Part shown: positions 1 to 5,862 of the stretch, one piece after another
How the letters are laid out: the number at the start of each line of letters is the position of its first letter
How positions within the stretch are numbered: position 1 is the first letter of the stretch
Source: Spirochaetaceae bacterium
GTDB lineage: Bacteria > Spirochaetota > Spirochaetia > WRBN01
Reading direction: 5' to 3'
Assembly (NCBI GenBank): GCA_020024055.1
Contig: JAHHUI010000064.1
Span: 1 to 8,211, forward strand
DNA: 8,211 nucleotides
The notes under the pieces: generated by a model
The model's database searches: none
What the model saw: only the letters and a program-made list of their open reading frames with translations
Told to the model about the DNA's origin: nothing
Translations under genes and position numbers: made by a program

Positions 1-354
1 GAGCCTGGTCCTTTCCGAAGAGGCTTTTTCCCCGGTGAGACCTCGATTAAATTCTTACGTTTCCGCACAGATCCCTTGCAGGGTGTGCACCCTGTGGTTC
101 GCCCGGGCTATCTTGCCGTCGGAGACCTGATAGCCTGCCGCATCTGTGGCACCTATGTTCCTCATGATAAAATAATAGATTCTATGTATTGCAGCATTGA
201 ATGCCAACAGTTTTATAATTTATGTGATATGTGCCATCGCCCCTATGTCAAAGACCATCAGGGACAGCGGTTCTGCTCTGATCCGGCTTGCCAGATGCGC
301 TATATTCGCAAACCGGGTATTCGAAAAATAGAATACGTTTTAGTAGAGGAGTAG
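1..354 (+). CDS. Cysteine-rich zinc-finger-like protein, 5' end missing
   Basis: The reading frame is open from the first base of the window and ends at TAG 352-354, so only the last 117 residues are visible. The only possible internal start is a TTG at 76, but it has no ribosome binding site and the 25 codons before it look coding, so I treat the gene as cut by the window edge. Eight cysteines at visible residues 46, 49, 64, 68, 75, 78, 92 and 97 form two modules of the type CxxC...CxxxC and CxxC...CxxxxC. This arrangement suggests two zinc-binding fingers or treble clefs. A basic C-terminal stretch follows the second module (RYIRKPGIRK, residues 100-109). I do not recognise the family. Nucleic-acid or protein binding is a guess. 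It lies 4 bases upstream of adenylate kinase, whose ribosome binding site sits inside its last codons, so the two are probably co-transcribed. Confidence 0.72.
   Translation, partial: EPGPFRRGFFPGETSIKFLRFRTDPLQGVHPVVRPGYLAVGDLIACRICGTYVPHDKIIDSMYCSIECQQFYNLCDMCHRPYVKDHQGQRFCSDPACQMRYIRKPGIRKIEYVLVEE
347..351 (+). promoter_or_regulatory. Ribosome binding site of adk, inside the upstream gene
   Basis: AGGAG lies 7 bases before the GTG at 359 and inside the last codons of the upstream frame. It supports GTG as the adk start and suggests that translation of the two genes is coupled. Confidence 0.75.
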
Positions 355-358
355 GATT

Positions 359-991
359 GTGCCTATCAATTTAGTTTTTCTTGGCCCACCAGGAGCAGGT
401 AAAGGAACCATTGCTTCTTTATTATCTGTAAAAAAACATCTTGTGCATATCTCCACAGGAGATATTTTCCGCTATAATGTGCAGCATGAGACACCCTTGG
501 GACTGCGGGTGAAATCTATTCTGGCTGCTGGGGAATATGTGCCCGACGACATCACAAATCAGCTGGTGCAGAATCGCCTGAAAGAGGATGATGTGGTGGC
601 CGGCTACGTTTTAGACGGATATCCACGCACAATACCCCAGGCCCAGGCATTGGAAGATTTTTCCTCTGTGTCTTTTATTATTAATTTTCAGCTCTCTGAA
701 GAAGAGGCTGTTGCGCGTTTATCCGGGCGCCTGGTGTGTGAAAGATGCGGCGCTGGCTATCATATCAAAAATATGCCGCCAAAAACACAAGGCATTTGTG
801 ATAGCTGCGGCGGCAAGCTTGTCACACGTGTAGATGATCAGCCCGAAGCGATTAAGAAACGCTTGGATGTTTATCAGGAAAGGACATCTCCGCTGATTGA
901 GTATTACACACAGAAAAATATGCTGCGCAATGTGGATGCCGGGCGCACCAAAGAAGAAGTTTTGCAAAGTGTTTTAGACATTATTTCATAA
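359..991 (+). CDS. adk: Adenylate kinase (zinc-type LID)
   Basis: Cytosolic enzyme that interconverts ATP + AMP with 2 ADP. The 210-residue protein has the full family pattern: P-loop GPPGAGKGT at residues 9-17, the AMP-site motif STGDIFR at 32-38, DGYPR at 86-90, and the Arg/Asp LID region RVDDQPEAIKKRL at 157-169. The LID domain carries four cysteines (127, 130, 147, 150) as CxxC-x16-CxxC, the structural zinc site known from long-form adenylate kinases of Gram-positive bacteria and some other lineages, and absent from the E. coli enzyme. Length is normal for the long form. Translation starts at GTG, supported by AGGAG 7 bases upstream. The gene sits between the cysteine-rich frame and rlmN with 4- and 6-base gaps, so all three are probably one transcript. 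No residue expected for catalysis appears to be missing. Confidence 0.97.
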   Translation: MPINLVFLGPPGAGKGTIASLLSVKKHLVHISTGDIFRYNVQHETPLGLRVKSILAAGEYVPDDITNQLVQNRLKEDDVVAGYVLDGYPRTIPQAQALEDFSSVSFIINFQLSEEEAVARLSGRLVCERCGAGYHIKNMPPKTQGICDSCGGKLVTRVDDQPEAIKKRLDVYQERTSPLIEYYTQKNMLRNVDAGRTKEEVLQSVLDIIS

Positions 992-997
992 AACTTT

Positions 998-2038
998 ATG
1001 CCGCCTGCCACAGCACATTTTATCATTTCATCATTTTTTCCCCATGAACTGGAAGAGCATTTGGGTCTTATGCCGCGCTATCGTGCAAAACAGCTGTTCC
1101 AGTCTATTTATCAGGGCAAAATGCACTGGGATGAGATCACAGTTTTTCCCCAGGCTGTGCGCAGCCGATTCGCCAACCTCTATCCGCTCATCAGCAGCAG
1201 TGTCATGAAAACATATCAAGACCGCGCCAATACAAAATTTGTCATTCGCCTGATCGATGGCCAGATCGCTGAAGCTGTGCTTTTGATGGATAAAAACGGA
1301 CGCAAGACAGCCTGTGTCAGCTGCCAGGTGGGTTGTGCAATGGACTGTGCTTTTTGCAAAACAGCGCAGCTGGGCCTGCGGCGCAATTTAGATGCAGGAG
1401 AAATTGTCGAGCAGATTCTGCATTTGCAGCATCGCCATGGCCGCATTGATAATATTGTGTATATGGGCATGGGCGAGCCGATGAATAATCTGAATAATGT
1501 GATTAAAAGCATACGCTTGCTTGCGCACCCGGATGGATTGGGCATGGGCCTGAGGCGTTTCACCATCAGCACATGTGGCCTTGTCGATGGCATTCGCCGC
1601 CTGGTGGAAGAAAAATTGCCTGTGGGCCTGGCTTTTTCGCTGGTCACGGCGGATCAAAGCCTCAGAGAGGAATTGATGTATACAGCCAAGGCGAATCCAC
1701 TGCCCCAGGTGAAGCAGGCTTTGCTGGAATATCAGCGATTCACAGGGCAAAGAATTACATTGGAAGCAGCCCTGATGGCCGGGTATAATGATCGACCCAA
1801 AGATGCTCAGCTGCTTTCTGAATTTGTGCAAGGCTTAGATTATATGTTCAATCTGATTCCCTGGAATCCTGTCCCTGGTTTATTGTTCCGTCGCCCGAAT
1901 CAGGCAGAAATTGAGGCTTTTACAGCAATACTGCACAGCCACGGTGTGAAAGTGGTGCGGCGCTACCAGCGCGGAGCCAATGTTGCCGCTGCCTGTGGAC
2001 AGCTGGGTGCAGAGGTGCTCTCCAGCCAGGCAAAGTAA
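998..2038 (+). CDS. rlmN: Dual-specificity 23S rRNA (A2503-C2) / tRNA methyltransferase RlmN
   Basis: Radical-SAM enzyme that, in characterised relatives, methylates C2 of A2503 in 23S rRNA and A37 in some tRNAs. The 346-residue protein shows the 4Fe-4S motif CxxxCxxC at Cys113, Cys117 and Cys120, the SAM-region motif GMGEPMNN at 157-164, and the late AACGQL motif holding Cys333, equivalent to the methyl-carrying cysteine of RlmN. All catalytic cysteines are therefore present. Departures from the E. coli pattern are an extra cysteine before the cluster (VSCQVGC instead of VSSQVGC), SLVTAD where many RlmN have SLHAP, and RGANVAAACGQL where many have RGDDIDAACGQL. The family also contains the antibiotic-resistance enzyme Cfr, but the residues around the cluster look like RlmN. 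The ATG lies 6 bases after the adk stop with no good ribosome binding site, suggesting coupling. The N-terminus is the least certain part; Met25 is an alternative start. Confidence 0.93.
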   Translation: MPPATAHFIISSFFPHELEEHLGLMPRYRAKQLFQSIYQGKMHWDEITVFPQAVRSRFANLYPLISSSVMKTYQDRANTKFVIRLIDGQIAEAVLLMDKNGRKTACVSCQVGCAMDCAFCKTAQLGLRRNLDAGEIVEQILHLQHRHGRIDNIVYMGMGEPMNNLNNVIKSIRLLAHPDGLGMGLRRFTISTCGLVDGIRRLVEEKLPVGLAFSLVTADQSLREELMYTAKANPLPQVKQALLEYQRFTGQRITLEAALMAGYNDRPKDAQLLSEFVQGLDYMFNLIPWNPVPGLLFRRPNQAEIEAFTAILHSHGVKVVRRYQRGANVAAACGQLGAEVLSSQAK

Positions 2039-2047
2039 ATATGCCTG
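2027..2047. terminator. Short hairpin between convergent genes, possible weak terminator
   Basis: CAGGCA (2027-2032) and TGCCTG (2042-2047) form a perfect 6-bp stem with a 9-base loop. It covers the rlmN stop and abuts the stop of the convergent gene. Neither side has a U-run, so this is at best a weak bidirectional terminator, and chance is possible. Confidence 0.25.
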
Positions 2048-4306
2048 CTATACATCGTCCTCCTCGCCTAGGGTCAAGGCCATGTTTTGATTTGTTGTTT
2101 CCAGCACACGAATAGTCTGGCTGATCAATTTGCTGGTATTGTCTGCCGTTTCAATCAAGGACCATAACAAAACAGGGGTTTCTAGAAATATTTCCATAGG
2201 AATATGCATAATTAAAATATCTGAGAGCGCAGTGACAGTCATTGTTTCTTCAAAAACCACATGCAAAAAGTCGTCCAAGCCGTAAAATGAGCCCTCTGAG
2301 AGCGTTTCTACCAAAGTGGAGCTGTAGAATATACCTGCCATGCCGCGCACAATCAGGCTGATGCTGTCTTTTTCAAAATCATTGAGAATCACATTTTCTT
2401 TATATTCTTCAAAGCGTGCAGATTTAAGAACACTATCGAGAATAGAACGGGTGTTGATATTGCGGAATAAGAGATTTTCCTGCAGCAGTCTGCGCTCTTT
2501 CAGTTTCAGGGTATATTCTTGCATATCTGTGTTTTCAGCAATGAATTCCCGAAAGATTTCCTTTGGAATACGAATTGCTTTGATATAGCTGTTGGCAATA
2601 TATGTGCCATAGCTATTTTGGTTTAACAGCACTTCTTCTTCGGAAATGATAGAGCCAGTGCCCATAGTTTTCACAGTTGAGCTGTCGGGAGAGATCCAGC
2701 GGATGAGCCCCGAGAGAATGAAGTAGACATATTCGGGTGCCGATCCGTCTCGCAGGATGATATGCCCTGCGTTAATAAGGATGCGGCGTTGGCCCAGGAT
2801 AATTTCGTGGTCAGAGATTGTTGTGCCGGGAAAGTATTCTTGAAAAAATTTTTCAGCCAGAATAGAGAGGTAATCCTTGCTGGAATTAATGAGCAAATCC
2901 TCTGAACCGAAGACGGCAATACTGCCCATAGTCTGTTGATTGATAGGCAGAGAACCAGTGATATGGCTGAAAATTACTTTCCCAGAGGGGTCATTGATAT
3001 AGTCTTCCGGGTCTCCGTGAATCAGCCCGCTGTTGACGTCTATTTTTTTCACATTGACAGGCAAATAATATGTTTTCCAAACATGATCAAATTGGCTTTT
3101 TAAAATAGCCTGATGCTCATCTTCAACTTCCATAAAAGAGCGATATACACGCTTGCTGATAACATCAGCCAAATGCCCATAGCTGCGATAGCCATCGCGT
3201 ATGCGCTTGCGAAAATAGAAAATATTCGTCTCTACAGGATGCGGGCTCATAATAGGCAAAACTTCAAAGCCATCCAGTTGTGTCCATTTTTCTGGAACCA
3301 AATCACAAACTTCAAAAAATCTGGCGAAATTGCTCTCATCAAAATTCATCAGAGAACACAATTTTTTCACCACGGAAAGCCGCACCACCGGCGTGGCGTA
3401 GAATTTCAGGCGATGTTCGCTGCGCAAAATGCTGGCCAGTCCGGCAAAATGATCATCATGGGTATGAGTCTGGAATAAACCCACGACTTCGTTGAGTCCG
3501 ATGCCTAATTTATTCAGGCTTTCCAGGATATTTGGCCCGGCGTCGATAAGATAATATTGCCCCGAGGCGCATAGGATAGAGGCCATGCAAGGATGATCAA
3601 TATCCCAGCCATTGCCTTCTCCGCTGTGAATTACGGAAAAGTCCCGCCGCGTGGTGGGATGGAAATCCAGATTATAGGGAACACCATAGGTTTGATTTTC
3701 CGTCAAAGTCAGGTCAATAATTTCTTCCTGGTCTTTATATTGAAAAAGGTAGACATTCAAACCCAAACGCACCACAAAAAAATCAGGCGCCAATTCATAG
3801 GGTTCTTCATTGGTCAGGATTTCTTTGAAAGCGATCAGATCATGAATAAACGGCTGACCTGCTTTAAACCGTTGCTTAAAAGCTACCAAAGTATCTTTAG
3901 CATCTTGATCCATACCCAGGCAGTCATGGATTTCCTCGGCTGTCAGGCCGCCCACGCCGCGTTCTAAATATTCAAACTGTCCGCGTATTTGCTCTGGAAT
4001 GCCAACAATCATGGGCTTGGGGCCATATCCAGGATGTTTGGGAATCGCCATGCCTTGTTTATACAGCATATGCATCAGCGGAAACTCGGTCAGATTGCAC
4101 AATTCGCCGTTTTGAAATGAAATATCTGAGAGTAAAATGGTATTCGGCCCACTGTGCCATTCCCATTTTTCATCATCAATAGTTTGGATTAAACCAGCGC
4201 GCATAAGACTCTTGACACTGTCCATAGGACAACCGCACAGAATTCGAAACCCTGCCTCACTTGCGTCTAGGTAATATACACCATTTGTTACTTGATGTTT
4301 TCTCAT
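2048..4306 (-). CDS. Metallo-beta-lactamase-fold protein with two degenerate cyclic-nucleotide-binding domains
   Basis: A 752-residue predicted cytosolic protein with no signal peptide or membrane segment. Residues 1-220 are an N-terminal region I do not recognise, with a GCP motif at 25-27. Residues about 222-460 are a metallo-beta-lactamase domain: LIDAGPN at 253-259, the metal motif HTHDDH at 281-286, a further His at 355 (SPHPVET), a likely bridging Asp381 (YGHLAD), and a last His at 430 or 448. The metal ligands look intact, so hydrolase activity is plausible but the substrate is unknown. Residues about 500-600 and 615-735 are two cyclic-nucleotide-binding beta-barrels. In both, the phosphate-binding cassette is altered: GSIISEEEVLL followed by YGTYIA, and GSFYGLDD followed by TMTVTA. 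The Arg that normally grips the cyclic phosphate is absent from both. They may be structural or bind another ligand. The gene is convergent with rlmN (9-base gap) and divergent from the calcium-loop gene. The start at 4306 fits the N-terminal sequence but has no ribosome binding site. Confidence 0.85.
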   Translation of the reverse strand: MRKHQVTNGVYYLDASEAGFRILCGCPMDSVKSLMRAGLIQTIDDEKWEWHSGPNTILLSDISFQNGELCNLTEFPLMHMLYKQGMAIPKHPGYGPKPMIVGIPEQIRGQFEYLERGVGGLTAEEIHDCLGMDQDAKDTLVAFKQRFKAGQPFIHDLIAFKEILTNEEPYELAPDFFVVRLGLNVYLFQYKDQEEIIDLTLTENQTYGVPYNLDFHPTTRRDFSVIHSGEGNGWDIDHPCMASILCASGQYYLIDAGPNILESLNKLGIGLNEVVGLFQTHTHDDHFAGLASILRSEHRLKFYATPVVRLSVVKKLCSLMNFDESNFARFFEVCDLVPEKWTQLDGFEVLPIMSPHPVETNIFYFRKRIRDGYRSYGHLADVISKRVYRSFMEVEDEHQAILKSQFDHVWKTYYLPVNVKKIDVNSGLIHGDPEDYINDPSGKVIFSHITGSLPINQQTMGSIAVFGSEDLLINSSKDYLSILAEKFFQEYFPGTTISDHEIILGQRRILINAGHIILRDGSAPEYVYFILSGLIRWISPDSSTVKTMGTGSIISEEEVLLNQNSYGTYIANSYIKAIRIPKEIFREFIAENTDMQEYTLKLKERRLLQENLLFRNINTRSILDSVLKSARFEEYKENVILNDFEKDSISLIVRGMAGIFYSSTLVETLSEGSFYGLDDFLHVVFEETMTVTALSDILIMHIPMEIFLETPVLLWSLIETADNTSKLISQTIRVLETTNQNMALTLGEEDDV

Positions 4307-4318
4307 TATTAGTAAAGA

Positions 4319-4347
4319 ATTATACCAAGAGCAGTGTAAAAAGTCTA
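4319..4347 (-). promoter_or_regulatory. Sigma-70-type promoter giving a near-leaderless mRNA
   Basis: On the minus strand a perfect -10 TATAAT (4324 to 4319) is preceded at 17 bases by TAGACT (4347 to 4342), a 4/6 match to TTGACA. Transcription would start near 4312-4313, only about 6 bases before the ATG at 4306. No Shine-Dalgarno sequence lies in between. Confidence 0.6.
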
Positions 4348-4390
4348 TTATTTTGCCGTTACTGTTAGTCGAGTTTTGAAAAATAATTTT

Positions 4391-4397
4391 GAGGAAG
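4391..4397 (+). promoter_or_regulatory. Ribosome binding site of the calcium-loop protein gene
   Basis: GAGGAAG lies 7 bases before the ATG at 4405 and fixes that start. No convincing + strand promoter was found in the 98-base gap 4307-4404: an AATAAT at 4382-4387 has no -35 at the right distance. Confidence 0.6.
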
Positions 4398-4404
4398 AAC
4401 TAAA

Positions 4405-4764
4405 ATGAAAAGCCATTTTCTGTTCATAATATTGATTTTAATGCCTGTTATTTTACATGCCGAGCTGAAAGAGATACGTAAAGGCAAGGATACAGGGAAA
4501 AAATCTACGCCCCCTTATGTAGTGAAGTATCATTCTAATTCTAAAGAAAAAATGTATGAAGCAATCGACAGCAATAATGACGGCGAACTGGATACATGGT
4601 ATTATTATAATATAAACGGCCAAAGAACACGCCAAGAAATTGACAGTAATTTTGATGGAAAAGTTGATATCTGGATTTATTTTCGTGATGGCATGTATAT
4701 TGAGCGTATTGATAAAGATACCGATCATGACGGCAAAATTGACAGCGAACGTGTGTATAAATAA
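4405..4764 (+). CDS. Small exported protein with three calcium-loop repeats
   Basis: A 119-residue protein that begins with a signal peptide: Lys at 2, a hydrophobic core at 5-17, and a likely cleavage after LHA at 19. There is no lipobox cysteine, so the mature protein of about 100 residues should be free in the periplasm or outside the cell. It contains three loops of the form D-x-[ND]-x-D-G-x-[LVI]-D, starting at Asp55, Asp80 and Asp105, exactly 25 residues apart. The first two are followed by Trp and aromatic residues (DTWYYY, DIWIYF). The Asp/Asn spacing is that of EF-hand-like or dockerin-like calcium loops, so calcium binding is likely; the biological role is unknown. The gene stands alone: divergent from the metallo-beta-lactamase gene and convergent with the PII-like gene, whose stop is 6 bases away. 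The start is fixed by GAGGAAG at 4391. Confidence 0.8.
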   Translation: MKSHFLFIILILMPVILHAELKEIRKGKDTGKKSTPPYVVKYHSNSKEKMYEAIDSNNDGELDTWYYYNINGQRTRQEIDSNFDGKVDIWIYFRDGMYIERIDKDTDHDGKIDSERVYK

Positions 4765-4770
4765 TGCTTT

Positions 4771-5862
4771 TTAGTTTATTGTGATATGATAGCTGTCAAA
4801 CCAGGCAGACTGTAAAGTTTCTTCTTTTTGCAGATTTGTGATCACTGGTTCCAGCAGGTTTTCACTCATCACCATTGTGTAAACATTATAATCTTTGTCG
4901 CTTTGAATCTGTGTGTCTTTATAGCGCAGGCTGCGATAATATCTTTTTGTTGCCCCACGCACGCCAAGATTAAAAGCCACATCGATGGCAGTGTCTTTAA
5001 TGCCATAAGGAACAAAAACATTCAAGCACACTGCCTGGCTATTTTTTGTCAGGCCATGCGATGCATTGACAAGAATATGCCCTTGGCTTTTACGTCGCCA
5101 GTCTGTGTTGTTCATTAATGTATCAATCGCTGAGATAATCTGATCTGTAGAGGCCATATGAAAGGCAAGATTGGCCTGTGTTTTTGTGTCTATGCGCGCA
5201 AAGGTGAGCGGATAATGATAAAGAAATCCTTTGCCCGGCAAATCAAGATGCGCCCCTTGGCGTAGCAAAGCCAGCAGCATGGGCAGGTCTTGATAATAAG
5301 TGGTGAGATTCATAATTTCTTTTTCCGGGGGAATGGTGACACGCACCAGGCCTAATTTGTCTCTGGTGCCCATGCCCTCGCCAAAGATGATTGTCGGCGG
5401 CGCATAGCCTTTTTCCATCACTTGATAGGCAATATGATCAGCCTGTCCGCGCCCGATGATCAGTGTGATGCCATGGGTTTTGGTGCTGGTCAGTCTTTCT
5501 GGAATCTCGTTTTGAAATTTACTTGTTTCAAAGGCCAGCTCTTCATCTGCATATGTGTCCACGATTTGACAGTACAAGCTGCCGCGGCCAGGGGTGGTCA
5601 GGTCCAAATCATGAATAATTTTCTGATAAAAAGCATGTTCCAAATCTGCCGGCACATAGATGATGAATTCTTCCATGCGTTCATTTTCTGCTTTCGGCCT
5701 GCCAAAAATCTTGGCAAATACGCTGTTGAAATTCAATAGATCCCGACGTGCATATTGCCAGAAAGTCAAAGGAATCGCCATTTCTTCTAAAATATTCAAG
5801 ACTTGCTTGGAGATGAGATAGCTGACTACTAAAGTGATGCGTGACATAGATTTATCAGTCAT
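4771..5862 (-). CDS. Three-domain PII-like signalling protein, partner of DUF1538
   Basis: A soluble protein of 363 residues from the ATG at 5862; an in-frame ATG at 5877 would add five residues. Domain 1 (about 7-105) runs like a PII protein: strand RITLVVS, helix, T-loop region, strand EEFIIYV, helix, then TTPGRGSLYCQIVD at 89-102, matching the PII C-terminal signature TGxxGDGKIFV. Domain 2 (about 130-220) has GITLIIGRGQAD, a GYAPPTIIFGEG strand-turn, IPPEKEIMNL and a second signature LPGKGFLY at 208-215. Domain 3 (about 276-363) keeps the strand-helix-strand order (VCLNVFVP, GVRGATKRYYR, NVYTMVM, final strand AWFDSYHITIN) but lacks the glycine signature. Ordinary PII proteins have one such domain and form trimers, so this chain could fold as a pseudo-trimer. 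No uridylylation-type Tyr T-loop motif is seen. It overlaps the DUF1538 gene by 8 bases. PII-like proteins bind nucleotides or metabolites and often gate neighbouring transporters; the ligand here is unknown. Confidence 0.75.
   Translation of the reverse strand: MTDKSMSRITLVVSYLISKQVLNILEEMAIPLTFWQYARRDLLNFNSVFAKIFGRPKAENERMEEFIIYVPADLEHAFYQKIIHDLDLTTPGRGSLYCQIVDTYADEELAFETSKFQNEIPERLTSTKTHGITLIIGRGQADHIAYQVMEKGYAPPTIIFGEGMGTRDKLGLVRVTIPPEKEIMNLTTYYQDLPMLLALLRQGAHLDLPGKGFLYHYPLTFARIDTKTQANLAFHMASTDQIISAIDTLMNNTDWRRKSQGHILVNASHGLTKNSQAVCLNVFVPYGIKDTAIDVAFNLGVRGATKRYYRSLRYKDTQIQSDKDYNVYTMVMSENLLEPVITNLQKEETLQSAWFDSYHITIN

Noticed and set aside
76..354. TTG at 76 as the start of the cysteine-rich protein
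   Set aside because: There is no ribosome binding site and the frame is open and protein-like back to base 1, so the gene most likely starts outside the window.
1313..1360. Reading the methyltransferase as Cfr (antibiotic resistance)
   Set aside because: The sequence around the cluster (CQVGCAMDCAFCKTAQLGLRRNL) follows RlmN, not the Cfr pattern, and the gene sits in a housekeeping operon.
1031..1831. Several antisense open frames of 60-147 codons opposite rlmN
   Set aside because: They mirror the codon pattern of rlmN, have no recognisable domains or ribosome binding sites, and lie over a clearly functional gene.
3113..3967. Open frames on the + strand opposite the metallo-beta-lactamase gene
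   Set aside because: Composition is that of a shadow frame; they overlap the conserved HTHDDH region on the other strand.
4353..4387. Possible + strand promoter TTGCCG ... AATAAT for the calcium-loop gene
   Set aside because: The spacer is 23 bases, too long for a sigma-70 promoter, and the match is modest.
4765..4770. Terminator between the convergent calcium-loop and PII-like genes
   Set aside because: Only 6 bases separate the stops and no stem-loop is visible around them.
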